Assembly: GCF_014490485.1 (NCBI RefSeq)
Contig: NZ_JACTVA010000001.1
Location: forward strand, 186,001-250,000
Direction of reading: 5' to 3'
DNA: 64,000 bases
From: Teichococcus aerophilus
Lineage (GTDB): Bacteria > Pseudomonadota > Alphaproteobacteria > Acetobacterales > Acetobacteraceae
In this document: positions 8,617 to 18,383 of the stretch, one piece after another
Position numbering within the stretch: position 1 is the stretch's first letter
Layout: every line of letters starts with the position of its first letter
Notes under the pieces: model-generated
Told to the model about the DNA's origin: nothing
Databases searched by the model: none
Seen by the model: only the letters and a program-made list of their open reading frames with translations
Made by a program: the position numbers and the translations under genes

Positions 8617-8972
8617 TCTGGTCTCCTTCGTGCGGGTGGGTGATGCCCGATGGCGAAGGGAAATGCCAACCGGGGCCATGGCGCTGCAACATGCAGCCAG
8701 AACTTCGGTACGGCGGGACGGGACAGCCGCAGGGAAACGTCTCGTCTGCAACGCCACAGCCCCAGCAACGAAAGCAGACACGATGCCCGCGACGTGGCCG
8801 CTTGAGCATGGTTGGCATCACCATGGCCTCGCGCGCTCGCGCCGCCGTGCCATTGCGGCGCCCGGCGAATGGGCTTCTACTGCCAGCAGCCGCGCCGCGC
8901 GTGGCCGGTGGCGAAGCCCTCCGGCTGCCCCCGTCCCGGCACGATACGGATTCTGGCAGGCGGAGTAGCGAC
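8617..8972. other. Intergenic region, 356 bp, divergent promoters
   Basis: This gap separates the leftward 193-residue gene from the rightward deacylase gene and must hold both promoters. I found no convincing inverted repeat, terminator, RNA motif or small gene with a ribosome site in it. Confidence 0.5.
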
Positions 8973-10463
8973 ATGGGTGCCTTGGTGATCAGCGGCGGGC
9001 GGGTGGTGGACCCGGCGAGCGGCATGGATGCTGTCGCGGATGTGGTGGTCCAGGATGGCCGGATCGCTGCCATCGGCACCGGGCTGGGCGAGGCGGAACG
9101 GGTGATCGATGCCACCGGCCTGGTGGTTGCGCCCGGCTTCATCGACCTGCACGCGCACGGCCAGTCCATCCCCGCCGACCGCATGCAGGCCTTCGATGGC
9201 GTCACCACCTCGCTCGACCTCGAGGCCGGTGTATTGCCCGTCGCGTCCTGGTACCGGCGGCAGGCCGAGAATGGCCGGGTGCTGAACTACGGCGCCGCCA
9301 CCAACTGGGCCTTCGCCCGCATTGGCGCGATGGTCGGCAGCAACGAGGAATCCTCGCTGGAGGCCTTCGGCCGCGCGATGCGCGACCGCCGCTGGATGGA
9401 CAACATCGCGACGGATGCCGAGGTGGACGGCATCCTCGACCGCATCGCCCAGGGGCTGAACGAGGGCGGCATCGGCATCGGCATCCTCAACGCCTACGCG
9501 CCGGGCGCCGGGGTGCAGGAACTCGCCTCGGTCTGCCAGTTGGCGGCGGCACATAACGTACCGACCTTCACGCATGTCGCCTACATGGCGCGCATGGATC
9601 CGAAGAGCGCGGCGGAGGCTTATATCCGCCTCATCGGCTATGCCGGCGCGACCGGCGCGCATATGCACATCTGCCACTTCAACAGCTCGAGCAAGACGGA
9701 TATCGCCCGCTGCTATGAACTGGTGCGGAAGGCGCAGCTTCAGGGCCTGCCGATCACGGTGGAGGCCTATCCCTACGGCACCGGCTCCACCGTCATCGCC
9801 GCCGATTTCTTCAGCGACCCGCAGTTCGAGGCCCGCAACGGCCTCGGCTACGATTCCGTGCAACGGGTGACGGACGGCCACCGCTTCCACGACCGGGAGG
9901 AACTGCTGGCGGCGCAGGCCGAGGACCCGTCCCAGCTGGTGCTGTGGCATGTGCTGGACACCGAGCATAACGAGCGGCACCGCGAGTTGCTGGACATGGC
10001 GGTGCTGTACCCGGAAGGCGCCATCGCCTCGGACGCGATGCCCTGGAGCATGCCAGACGGCAGCACCTATACCGGCGATGCCTGGCCGTTGCCGGAGGAA
10101 GCGACCTCCCACCCGCGCTCGGCCGGCTGCTTCACCCGCTTCATCCGCCACTGGGTGCGGGAGCGGCAGACGGTGCCGCTGATCGAGGGCATCCGCAAAT
10201 GCTCGCTGATCCCGGCGCAGATCCTGGAAGCCAGCACGCCCGCCATGCTTGGCAAGGGACGGCTGCAGCCGGGCTCGGACGCCGATGTCGTGGTCTTCGA
10301 TTACGAAACGCTGACCGACCGGTCCGAATTCACCGCGATGAACCGCCCGGCGGAAGGCGTGCGCCATCTGATCGTCAGCGGCCAGAAGCTGATCACCGAC
10401 GGGGTGCTGGATCTGGCCGCCCGGCCCGGCAAGCCGGTGCGCCGCCCCGCCTCCGTCCGCTGA
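8973..10463 (+). CDS. N-acyl-D-amino-acid deacylase family amidohydrolase
   Basis: The 496-residue protein belongs to the amidohydrolase superfamily. It has an N-terminal beta-sandwich (GALVISGGRVVDPASG), the metal motif GFIDLHAHGQ with H60 and H62, FDGVTTSLDLEAG, a later His motif (HMHICHFNS) and SDAMPWSM near the C-terminus. This order matches N-acyl-D-glutamate / D-amino-acid deacylases that remove an acyl group from D-amino acids. Glu occupies the VTTSLDLEAG position where D-aminoacylases usually have Cys, so D-glutamate-type or another acyl-amino substrate is more likely. ATG at 8973 is where homology starts. Its stop overlaps the start of a COG0523 GTPase (TGATG), implying translational coupling. 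Confidence 0.85.
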   Translation: MGALVISGGRVVDPASGMDAVADVVVQDGRIAAIGTGLGEAERVIDATGLVVAPGFIDLHAHGQSIPADRMQAFDGVTTSLDLEAGVLPVASWYRRQAENGRVLNYGAATNWAFARIGAMVGSNEESSLEAFGRAMRDRRWMDNIATDAEVDGILDRIAQGLNEGGIGIGILNAYAPGAGVQELASVCQLAAAHNVPTFTHVAYMARMDPKSAAEAYIRLIGYAGATGAHMHICHFNSSSKTDIARCYELVRKAQLQGLPITVEAYPYGTGSTVIAADFFSDPQFEARNGLGYDSVQRVTDGHRFHDREELLAAQAEDPSQLVLWHVLDTEHNERHRELLDMAVLYPEGAIASDAMPWSMPDGSTYTGDAWPLPEEATSHPRSAGCFTRFIRHWVRERQTVPLIEGIRKCSLIPAQILEASTPAMLGKGRLQPGSDADVVVFDYETLTDRSEFTAMNRPAEGVRHLIVSGQKLITDGVLDLAARPGKPVRRPASVR

Positions 10464-11413
10464 TGGCGGAGGGGCCGGTTCCGGTCCTGCTCGTCACCGG
10501 GTTTCTGGGGGCGGGCAAGACCACGGTGGTGAACCACATCCTGGCGGAGGCCGGCGGTCGCCGGATCGCCGCCGTGGTGAACGATTTCGGTGCCATCAAC
10601 ATCGATGCGGAACTGATTGCCGGCGCCAGCGACGGCGTGATCAGCCTGGCCAATGGCTGCATCTGCTGCACGCTGGAAGGTGACCTGCTGCGCACTCTGG
10701 CCAATATCCTGCGGCGGGACCCGCGGCCGGAGGCCATCGTCATCGAGACCAGCGGCGTGGCCGATCCCGCCGATATCGTGCGCAACCTGCTGGACCCGGT
10801 CATCCTGCGGGAAGCGCCGCTGGAGACGGTGCTGTGCGTGGTCGATGCCACCGCCCCGCCCGCTGCGCTGGAGGACCCGCTGCTGCTGGCCCAGCTGCGC
10901 ATGGCCGACGTGGTGGCGCTGAGCAAGACCGACCTGGCCGACGCCGCCGGGCAGCAGCGCGTGCGCGAAGCCGTCGCGCGCCAGCGCCCTTCCGCCATCG
11001 TGGTGGAAGCGCCGCAAGGCCAGGTGCCGCTGCCAGTGGTGCTGCCGGACGACCCAACCCGCCCACCGGTGCCGCGCGACCCCGGCCGCCGCCGCCCGCA
11101 TGCCGACCGGTTCGAGACGCTGAGCTGGACGGCCGATGCGGCCCTGTCCCTGCCGCGCCTGCAGGCCGCGATCGGCCGCCTTTCGCCTCGCCTGGCCCGC
11201 GCCAAGGGGGTCTTCGAGGCCGCGGGGCAGCCGGGCCGCCCCTTCCTGTTCCAGCTGGCCGCCGGGCGCGCCACGCTGGCGCCAATGAAGCCGCCCTCCG
11301 GCCCGGGCCCCGCCGGACTGCCGCGCGCACGCATCGTGTTCATTGCCGAGATCGGGCGACTTTCCACCGCCGAGATCGGTGCGGCACTCGAGGAATGCAT
11401 CGTCCCGACCTAG
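10463..11413 (+). CDS. CobW/P47K (COG0523) family GTPase, putative metallochaperone
   Basis: The 316-residue product has the G3E GTPase signature: Walker A GFLGAGKTT at residues 13-21, the metal-site motif CICC at residues 66-69, ETSGVADP as switch/Walker B region and SKTDL in place of NKxD. The C-terminal domain is short, and the usual His-rich loop is nearly absent. Members insert or traffic zinc, cobalt or iron. The ATG overlaps the deacylase stop codon (10461-10465), so the two are almost certainly co-translated. This suggests the GTPase serves the metal site of that enzyme, which is inference. The frame is open upstream, but the P-loop position fixes this start. Confidence 0.88.
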   Translation: MAEGPVPVLLVTGFLGAGKTTVVNHILAEAGGRRIAAVVNDFGAINIDAELIAGASDGVISLANGCICCTLEGDLLRTLANILRRDPRPEAIVIETSGVADPADIVRNLLDPVILREAPLETVLCVVDATAPPAALEDPLLLAQLRMADVVALSKTDLADAAGQQRVREAVARQRPSAIVVEAPQGQVPLPVVLPDDPTRPPVPRDPGRRRPHADRFETLSWTADAALSLPRLQAAIGRLSPRLARAKGVFEAAGQPGRPFLFQLAAGRATLAPMKPPSGPGPAGLPRARIVFIAEIGRLSTAEIGAALEECIVPT

Positions 11414-11680
11414 GGCGTGACCGCCGCAAGCCGACGCGGTGGGCACGCTTTGGCCGCTTGGCGAGCCTGCCGTAGCGACACAAGCCTGCGCCGCGTGCCG
11501 GGCAAAGGGCCACCCGGCAGCCATTGGCCCTCTCGCCAATAACCCGCGTGGCATAGGCAGCAGAGCTGGCAACCGGACGGGCCAGGGTCCGGAGCGGCCT
11601 GAAATCCGCCTTGCCCTGCGGCGGCCACTCTGCTCGGCTGTGGCAACCGGGCCTTGGCCCCGGTCTACGGGGAGGCTGCC

Positions 11681-12880
11681 ATGCGCGCGCAACTTGGTGC
11701 CCTGATTCTCGCGACCAGCATCGTGCAGCTGGCCAACGGCTTCTTCACCACGGTGCTGTCTCTCCGCCTTGGGCTGGAATCGTTTGATCCCGCGCTCGAA
11801 GGCGTGGTGATGAGCGCCTACTTCATCGGCTTCACCATCGGCTCGGTCACCTGCGGGCGGCTGTTGCGACGGATCGGGCATATCCGTGCCTACGCCGCTT
11901 TCGGCGGCATCGTCATCGCGGCGACGGCGATCCTGGCGGCGGTGGTCGACCTCGCCGCCTGGGGCCTGATGCGGGCCGCGATCGGCTATGGCTGCGCCGG
12001 CCTGTTCGTCACCACGGAAAGCTGGCTGCACGCCAAGGCGCCCAGTGCCACGCGCGGCCGGGTCTTCGCCGTCTACATGGTCGGCACCTTCATCGCCCTC
12101 GCGCTCGGGCAGCTACTGGTCGGCGCGCTGCCGGTGGAGGGGAGCCTGCCCTTCCAGATCATCCTGGCCCTGTTTGCCGTGGCGTTGGTGATGGTCAGCA
12201 CGACCTCGGCGGAGCCGCCCGCCATAGCGGCGGAAGGGCGGCTCGCCTATGCGGAGCTGATCCGCGCGGCGCCGCTGGCGGTGTTGGGGTGCTTCATCGC
12301 CGGCATGGTGAGCGCGACGTTCTACGCCGTCTTTCCAGCCTGGATGCTGGCGAACCAAATCCCGCAGGCGACGATTTCGCTGTTCATGCTGGCGGCGGTG
12401 CTGGGCGGCCTGGCCTTCCAGCTTCCCGTCGGCCTGCTGTCCGACCGCTTCGACCGGCGTTTGCTGCTCGGCATTCTGGCCACCGGGCTGGCCGTGGCCG
12501 CGTTGCTGCTGAACGTCGTGCCGCGCAGCTACGCGGCGATCCTGCCTGTCGCCGCCGTGCTGGGCGGGTTCATGTCGACGCTCTATCCCGTCTGCATCTC
12601 CAATGCCATGGACAACATTTCCTCGGACCGGGTGGTGCTGGTCAGCAGCCGGATGATCCTCATCAGCGGCATCGGGTCGGCCTGCGGCCCGGTCTCGGCG
12701 TCCTGGATCATGGGGCATTTGGATATCGACGGCGTGCTGTATGTCATGGCGGGTGCCACGCTGCTGCTGGCGGTCCTCGCCTTCCTGCGCGCCTTCACCC
12801 GGGCGGAGGCGGCGCATGAGGCGCGTCCTTTCACCGTCGTGGCGCCGCAATCCATCCAACTGGCGCCCGACGCGCCGTAG
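11681..12880 (+). CDS. MFS transporter
   Basis: The 399-residue integral membrane protein has about 12 hydrophobic segments. It shows MFS loop motifs: CGRLLRRIGHIRAY after helix 2, and the second-half repeat GLLSDRFDRRLLL. It opens MRAQLGALILATSIVQLANGFF, and a GGGGAGG ribosome site lies about 5 nt before the ATG. The architecture resembles the YcaD/ArsJ-like or sugar-efflux MFS groups, but the substrate is not predictable. It follows the deacylase/GTPase pair after 267 bp of non-coding sequence in which I see no clear signal, so it may be a separate unit. It converges with the DNA glycosylase gene. Confidence 0.87.
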   Translation: MRAQLGALILATSIVQLANGFFTTVLSLRLGLESFDPALEGVVMSAYFIGFTIGSVTCGRLLRRIGHIRAYAAFGGIVIAATAILAAVVDLAAWGLMRAAIGYGCAGLFVTTESWLHAKAPSATRGRVFAVYMVGTFIALALGQLLVGALPVEGSLPFQIILALFAVALVMVSTTSAEPPAIAAEGRLAYAELIRAAPLAVLGCFIAGMVSATFYAVFPAWMLANQIPQATISLFMLAAVLGGLAFQLPVGLLSDRFDRRLLLGILATGLAVAALLLNVVPRSYAAILPVAAVLGGFMSTLYPVCISNAMDNISSDRVVLVSSRMILISGIGSACGPVSASWIMGHLDIDGVLYVMAGATLLLAVLAFLRAFTRAEAAHEARPFTVVAPQSIQLAPDAP

Positions 12881-12916
12881 CAGGGCGCGCAACGACCCTG
12901 TCGCCGCTTGAAACCT

Positions 12917-13489
12917 TCACGGGATCGAGGCGAAGCGGCGGCTGAGGAATGGGGAACCGGCGAGGCCGAAGCGCCACAGCGTCTCCACCCCCCGCGTGAT
13001 GCCGATGCGCGGCCCGCTGACCACCGCCCCATCCGGCCGCCCGGCGAGGAGCGAGAAGGGCGCCGCGTCGAGCGGCAGGCCATCATGCGCCCCGGTGACG
13101 CCAAGCGCCTGGGTCAGGCGCCCCGGGCCGCTGCACAGCAGAGCCGGCACGGTCTGGCCACGCCGATGCTGCATGACGTCAATGCCGGCCACCGGCTGCA
13201 ATGCCCTGATGAGGACGGCGGCACCCAGTGGCTGCGCACCGCAGACGACGTTCAGGCACCAATGCAGGCCGTAAGAGCGGTAGACATAGGCGTGGCCCGG
13301 CGGCCCGAACATCGCGGCATTGCGCCTGGTCGGCCCGGCATAGCTGTGCGAGGCGGGATCTTCGTGATCATACGCCTCCGTCTCCACGATGATGCCGCCG
13401 ACGCCATCCACCAGCATGGTGGCGCCGATCAGCTCCCGCGCCACGCTGGCGGCGGGGCGGGCGAAGAATGCGCGGGGCAGCAGGGACAA
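12917..13489 (-). CDS. mpg: DNA-3-methyladenine glycosylase (AAG/MPG family)
   Basis: This 190-residue base-excision repair enzyme removes alkylated purines. Key features are LLPRAFFARP at the start of the fold, GGIIVETEAYDHEDPASHSY with the catalytic Glu of the ETEAY motif near residues 36-40, and the YVYRSYGLHWCLNVV segment. An ATG at 13633 is in frame, but the 48 codons it would add are rich in rare A/T-ending codons (GTA TTT CTT, AAA GGT) and are not family-like. TTG at 13489, preceded by AAGG, gives the normal family length and was chosen. It lies downstream of rsgA on the same strand. Confidence 0.85.
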   Translation of the reverse strand: MSLLPRAFFARPAASVARELIGATMLVDGVGGIIVETEAYDHEDPASHSYAGPTRRNAAMFGPPGHAYVYRSYGLHWCLNVVCGAQPLGAAVLIRALQPVAGIDVMQHRRGQTVPALLCSGPGRLTQALGVTGAHDGLPLDAAPFSLLAGRPDGAVVSGPRIGITRGVETLWRFGLAGSPFLSRRFASIP

Positions 13490-13643
13490 GCGGCAGGCAC
13501 CTTTCCAGGCAGAATGGGGAAGAAATACCTGCTGCCTTGCGGTGCCGGAAGGGGCCCGGGGCCCTGCCGCAGATCGGGCGTGGGTGCCAGGGGGCGGTGC
13601 GGGCCAGCGTGCCGGGGCGGCGTCCAACGTCATCGCCGCCGGA

Positions 13644-14711
13644 TCAGCTGTTCCGCAGATCCTTCTTGTTGGACCGGTAGGTGCGCTGCTGCGCGGCCAG
13701 GCGGCGGCGCCCGGCTTCCTGCGCCGCCCGGTCCTTCGTTTGCGCCGAGGCGGCGATCTCCTGGCTCAGCTTCTGGAAATGCGCCCAGCGCGTGGGGTCG
13801 AGGCTACCATCCTCCAGCGCACCACGCACGGCGCAGCCCGGCTCGCTGCCATGGGTGCAATCGCGGAAGCGGCAGTTCTGCGCCAGTTCCTCGATATCAT
13901 CGAACACCGCGTTCAGGCCCTCATCCGCGTCGACCAGCCCGACCTCGCGGATGCCAGGCGTATCGAGCAGCAGCCCGCCGCCGGGCAGCAGCACCAGTTG
14001 CCGGTAGCTGGTGGTGTGCCGCCCGCGTGCATCGGCTTCGCGGATGCCCTGGGTCGCCATCCGCTCCTCGCCCAGCAGCGCGTTCACCAAGGTGGACTTG
14101 CCGACGCCGGAGGAGCCGATCAGCACGCAGGTCTCGCCCGGCCGGACGTGTTCCATCAGGCTCTCCAGACCGACCCCCTGGCGGACCGAGACGGCGACCA
14201 CCGGGCAGCCGGACGCCATCGCGGCGATCTCGGCAGCCTGGCCCGCCGGGTCCTCGCTCAGGTCGGATTTGGTCAGCACTACCACCGGCTGCGCACCGCT
14301 CTGCCAGGCCGCGGCGAGGAAACGCTCCAGCCGTCGCGGGTTGAGATCGGCGTTCATCGAGGTGACGACGAAGACGACATCAATATTGGCGGCGATGACC
14401 TGCAGGGTCTGCACGCTATCCGCCGCCCGGCGCACGAAGGCGGTGCGGCGCGGCAGCACGGCGTGCATGGTGGCCGAACCTTCGCCCGGTTTGACCGAGA
14501 GCGCCACCCAGTCCCCGGCTGCCGGGTAGCCGGCTTCCCGTGCCTCGTGGCGCAGGCGGCCAGAGAGGCGGGCGCTCACGATGCCGGCCTCCGTGGCCAC
14601 AAGCTGTGCTTCCCGCCGCTGGACGACGATACGGCCGGGGACGTAGCCGGCGCGCGCATACGGCTCGAAGGCCAGCTGCAATGCGTCGGTCCAGCCATAT
14701 TGCTCGATCAA
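13644..14711 (-). CDS. rsgA: Ribosome small subunit-dependent GTPase A
   Basis: The 355-residue, circularly permuted GTPase helps 30S ribosomal subunit maturation. It has an OB-fold N-terminus (to about residue 100), TKSD at 147-150, the P-loop GSSGVGKST at 199-207, DTPGIRE near 250-256 and a C-terminal zinc site with C280, C285, H287 and C293. The frame is open far upstream without ATG near the homology start. TTG at 14711 (MIEQYGW) has AGGAGAG with 8-nt spacing and is the best start. Non-canonical starts seem common here (compare mpg, sigma, LysE). Confidence 0.92.
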   Translation of the reverse strand: MIEQYGWTDALQLAFEPYARAGYVPGRIVVQRREAQLVATEAGIVSARLSGRLRHEAREAGYPAAGDWVALSVKPGEGSATMHAVLPRRTAFVRRAADSVQTLQVIAANIDVVFVVTSMNADLNPRRLERFLAAAWQSGAQPVVVLTKSDLSEDPAGQAAEIAAMASGCPVVAVSVRQGVGLESLMEHVRPGETCVLIGSSGVGKSTLVNALLGEERMATQGIREADARGRHTTSYRQLVLLPGGGLLLDTPGIREVGLVDADEGLNAVFDDIEELAQNCRFRDCTHGSEPGCAVRGALEDGSLDPTRWAHFQKLSQEIAASAQTKDRAAQEAGRRRLAAQQRTYRSNKKDLRNS

Positions 14712-14891
14712 GGGCGGCACTCTCCTGTGGAAGGGACATCCTAGCACCGACCGGGCGGCAAACCGACCCTTTGGACCGACGCACGGCCAACCGCCCCGCC
14801 CAGGCCGGCGGCGCGGATTGTGAACGGCCTGGATGCACCCCCCGGCGCCCAAGCGGGTTACGTTGGGCAGGGAAGGCAGGAGGCCACGGTC

Positions 14892-15332
14892 ATGATGCGC
14901 CGGATCGGCCGCTGGGTGCTGGCGCTGGCGTATCTGGCGGCCGGCATCCTTCACCTCGCCATGCCGGAGGCCTTCCTGCGGATCGTGCCGGGCTGGGTGC
15001 CGTATCCGCACGCGGTGATCCTGGCCACCGGAGCCTGCGAGATCCTAGGCGCCATCGGGCTGATGACCCGCAGGCTGCGTCGCGCCGCCGGCATCGGCCT
15101 CGCCCTCTATGCCGTCTGCGTCTTCCCCGCGAACATCAAGCACGCGGTCGACGACCTCTCGGGCCTCCATGCCGGGCTGGGCTGGTGGTACCACGGGCCG
15201 CGCCTGGCTCTGCAGCCGGTGCTGGTGTGGTGGGCCCTCCAGGCCGGCGTCATCTTCCAGGGACGGTCCGAAAGCGCCCGGCGACGGGTCAGGTCGCCGG
15301 TGAAGGGACAGGCGGACGGCGCCTGGCCGTGA
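14892..15332 (+). CDS. DoxX-like membrane protein
   Basis: The 146-residue protein has about four hydrophobic segments (LALAYLAAGILHL, VILATGACEILGAIGL, AAGIGLALYAVCVFPANI, LALQPVLVWWALQAGVI) and resembles the DoxX/DUF4267-type small membrane proteins. The PEAFLRIVPGWVPYP loop and the FPANIKHAVDD segment are typical of the bacterial DoxX-like group. Biochemical role unknown. ATG at 14892 or 14895 are both possible. It is a single gene between divergent rsgA and the EamA transporter. Confidence 0.75.
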   Translation: MMRRIGRWVLALAYLAAGILHLAMPEAFLRIVPGWVPYPHAVILATGACEILGAIGLMTRRLRRAAGIGLALYAVCVFPANIKHAVDDLSGLHAGLGWWYHGPRLALQPVLVWWALQAGVIFQGRSESARRRVRSPVKGQADGAWP

Positions 15333-15431
15333 TCCTAGCGCCCGCTTGGCGGGGTAGCCCGGGACCGCTGCCCACCGACCAAGACGGGGCGGCCCCGCTC
15401 CGCTATAGCGTCGCCATTCGGGGAGTGGCGC

Positions 15432-16388
15432 ATGGCGGAGCGGAAGCAGACAGTGGCGGGCATCGCCTGCGGCATGGGGGCCGGCGCGTTGTGGGGCCTG
15501 GTGTTCCTGGCGCCGGAACTGGTGCGGGAGTTCAGTCCGCTTCAGCTCACCATCGGCCGATATCTCTGCTACGGCCTGGTCTCCGTGGCGCTGATCGCGC
15601 CGCGCTGGCGGGCGCTTTCCGCCCGCCTAGGCCGGCGGGAGTGGTGGGCGCTGGCCTGGCTCGCCCTGGCGGGCAACACGCTCTACTATATCCTGCTCTC
15701 CAGCGCCGTGCAGATCGGCGGCATCGCCATGACTTCGCTCGTCATCGGCTTCCTGCCCGTCGCAGTCACCATCGTCGGCAGCCGGGACCGGGGCGCGGTG
15801 CCGCTTGGCAAGCTGGTGCCGTCCCTGCTGCTCTGCGCGGTGGGGGCCGTCTGCATCGGCTGGCAGGCGCTGGCGTCACCCGCCTCCGGTTCCGCCACCG
15901 CACAAGTTACCGGCCTGCTCTGCGCGATCGGCGCGCTGGCCTCCTGGGCCACCTACGCGGTCGGCAACAGCCGCTGGCTGGGGCGCCTGCACCATATCTC
16001 CGTGCATGACTGGAACCTGCTGACCGGGGTGGTGACTGGAGCGCAGGCGGTCCTGCTGATCCCGGTGGCGCTCTGGCTCAGCACGTCCCGGCCGGATGGC
16101 ACGGCCTGGGCCCATTTCGCCGCCGTGTCCTTCGGCGTGGCCGTACTCGCCTCCATCGTCGGCAATGCGCTGTGGAACCGGATGAGCCGCCTGCTGCCGC
16201 TGACCATGGTGGGGCAGATGATCCTGTTCGAGACCCTCTTCGCCCTCATCTACGGCTTCCTGTGGGAGCAACGGCTGCCGGAATTGCTGGAGACCGTCGC
16301 CTTCGTATTGGTTGTCCTCAGCGTCGTGTCCTGCATCGCCGCGCATCGCAAGCCTGTGGTGGCGGCAGTGACGCAGACGGTGGCGTGA
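15432..16388 (+). CDS. EamA/DMT family transporter
   Basis: The 318-residue protein has about ten transmembrane segments arranged as two EamA repeats. The first starts GMGAGALWGLVFLAPELV and the second begins LLCAIGALASWATYAVGN. Both halves show the drug/metabolite transporter pattern. A GGGAG ribosome site precedes ATG 15432. DMT members export amino acids and other metabolites; the substrate here is unknown. The gene converges with the amidohydrolase at 16506. Confidence 0.87.
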   Translation: MAERKQTVAGIACGMGAGALWGLVFLAPELVREFSPLQLTIGRYLCYGLVSVALIAPRWRALSARLGRREWWALAWLALAGNTLYYILLSSAVQIGGIAMTSLVIGFLPVAVTIVGSRDRGAVPLGKLVPSLLLCAVGAVCIGWQALASPASGSATAQVTGLLCAIGALASWATYAVGNSRWLGRLHHISVHDWNLLTGVVTGAQAVLLIPVALWLSTSRPDGTAWAHFAAVSFGVAVLASIVGNALWNRMSRLLPLTMVGQMILFETLFALIYGFLWEQRLPELLETVAFVLVVLSVVSCIAAHRKPVVAAVTQTVA

Positions 16389-16505
16389 GCGCGGCGCCTT
16401 GGCGGCCGTGCCGCGGGCGGGGGCGAATGCCGGCGCCGGCACGACCCGTGGGCGGCATTGGGCAGAGTAACGGCGCCACTCGGCCCGGAACGGCCCTGGC
16501 GCGCC

Positions 16506-18266
16506 TCAGGCCCTGTAGATCGTCTGGCCTTCCTTGATCGTCTCGACCACCTTGAGCTCTGAGAGGACCTCCGGCGACACCGCCAACGGGTTCCGGTCCA
16601 GCAGCACGAAATCGGCCAGCTTGCCGGCCTCGATGGAGCCCTTGGTCGCTTCCTCGTAGTGCTGGTAGGCCGGCCAGATCGTCATCGCCTTCAAGGCATC
16701 CCGCGCACTGACGCGTTGCTGCGGGCCGAGGATGTCGCCGCTGCGGGTACGGCGGGTGACGGTAGCGGATAGCACCCGCATGGAATCCGGGTTGGCGACC
16801 GGCGCATCATGGTGGGTGGTGAAGATCATGCCGCGTTCCAGCGCGGAAGCGCAGGGGGAGATGTTCTCCGCGCGCGCCGGGCCCAGCACCGAATCCCGGT
16901 GCCAGTCGCCCCAGTAGAACGTGTGCATCGGGAAGAAGGACGGAATGATGCCGAGCGCCTTCAGTGGGTCGAGCTGATCCAGGCGGCAGGTCTGCCCGTG
17001 GATCAGCACCGGGCGGCGGTCCTGCTGCCCATGCTTGCGCGTGGCCGCGCCGACCGCGGCGATCAGCAGGTCGATCGCGGCATCTCCGTTGCAGTGCACG
17101 AGGATCTGCCAGCCCTTGGCAAAGGCCTGGTCGATCGCCGCCGCCGCCTCTTCCTTCGTGATGGCGGGGTAGCCGGCGTAATCCGGGCCCTGACCTTCCG
17201 GCGGCACGAAATAGGGCTGGGTCAGCCAGGCGGTCTTGCCCTGCGGGGAGCCGTCGATCGTCATCTTGGCGCCGCCGACGCGGTAGCGGTTCCGGTAGCG
17301 GCGAGACGGCTCGATGGTGTTGGTGGGATCGAGGATATCCGGATACACCAGGACATCCGCCGCCAGAAGACCCCTTTCCGCCGCTTTGGACAGCATGGCG
17401 GAGGTGGCGCCCATGGCCCGCGCCTCCTGGATGGTGGTGTAGCCGAAGCTGGCACAGAAGGCCGCTCCCGCCTTGATCATCGCCAGGTAGGCATCCTCGT
17501 CGAAGCGGGAGAGCAGCGCCCCGGCCAACTGGAAGAACGCGTACTCCTCGCACACCCCGTTGGGCTGCTGGCTGCCGGCCTCCCGCCGGAACACGCCGCC
17601 TTCGGGGTTGGGGGTGGCGGCGGTGATGCCGGCCAGTTCCAGTGCCTTGCTGTTGCCGACGCCGAGATGGCTGGACTGGTGGATGATGAGGATCGGCACT
17701 TCGCTGGCCACCGCATCCAGGTCCTTCCGCGTCGGGTGGCGCTGCTCCCTGAGTTGGGAGTCGTCGTAGCCGAAGCCGATCACCAGGTTGTAGCGGGCGA
17801 TGACGGCGGCATTGCGCCCGATCCAGGCCCGGATCAGGCGTTGCAGGGCCGGGATGTCGTTGCCCTCGCCATCCGGCGCCGGCAGCAGGTTGGCGGAGAG
17901 GGATTGCAGCCCGACCATGACGACATGGCCGTGCGGATCGAAGAAGCCGGGCAGCATGGTCCGGCCGGCGAGGTCCACCAACCGGGGTACGCCCACCGCC
18001 TGCCTCGCCACGTCCGCGTGGCTGCCAGCGGCGACGATGCGGCCGGCGCGGACCAGCACGGCCTCGGCTTCCGGCTGGCTGTCATTCATGGTCAGGATGG
18101 GGCCGCCGGAATAAAGGCTGTCACCCGGCGCGGCCTGGGCCGTCGCCGCGCTGCACAGGAAGCGGCCGGCCGTGGTGGCGAAGCCCGCCGACAAGGCCGC
18201 CGTGCCCGCGCCGCGCAGCACGGCGCGGCGGGACGCCTTGGAGAACCCGTTCGTCACCACGGTCAT
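16506..18266 (-). CDS. Tat-exported amidohydrolase (YtcJ-like, amidohydrolase_3)
   Basis: The 586-residue product is a metal-dependent hydrolase of the YtcJ/amidohydrolase_3 group. It begins with a twin-arginine leader (SRRAVLRGAGTAALSAGF, about residues 10-28), so it is probably exported folded. Motifs include the metal-binding GFFDPHGH, LIIHQSSHLG, ILVHCNGDAAID and TTHHDAPV near the C-terminus. ATG at 18266 (MTVVTNGFSKASRR) puts the RR motif at the usual place; longer in-frame starts exist. Relatives hydrolyse amides or N-formyl compounds, and the substrate cannot be assigned. Monocistronic as far as seen. Confidence 0.85.
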   Translation of the reverse strand: MTVVTNGFSKASRRAVLRGAGTAALSAGFATTAGRFLCSAATAQAAPGDSLYSGGPILTMNDSQPEAEAVLVRAGRIVAAGSHADVARQAVGVPRLVDLAGRTMLPGFFDPHGHVVMVGLQSLSANLLPAPDGEGNDIPALQRLIRAWIGRNAAVIARYNLVIGFGYDDSQLREQRHPTRKDLDAVASEVPILIIHQSSHLGVGNSKALELAGITAATPNPEGGVFRREAGSQQPNGVCEEYAFFQLAGALLSRFDEDAYLAMIKAGAAFCASFGYTTIQEARAMGATSAMLSKAAERGLLAADVLVYPDILDPTNTIEPSRRYRNRYRVGGAKMTIDGSPQGKTAWLTQPYFVPPEGQGPDYAGYPAITKEEAAAAIDQAFAKGWQILVHCNGDAAIDLLIAAVGAATRKHGQQDRRPVLIHGQTCRLDQLDPLKALGIIPSFFPMHTFYWGDWHRDSVLGPARAENISPCASALERGMIFTTHHDAPVANPDSMRVLSATVTRRTRSGDILGPQQRVSARDALKAMTIWPAYQHYEEATKGSIEAGKLADFVLLDRNPLAVSPEVLSELKVVETIKEGQTIYRA

Positions 18267-18383
18267 GAGCGGGCTGCACGCGACGCACATGATGCGGGCC
18301 CTCGATCGTTGCGGTAGGCGACCTGACCACGAATCCTCGCCAGTGCCTAGGCTCAAGCCCGTGAGGCCCGGCGACACCGCCTG

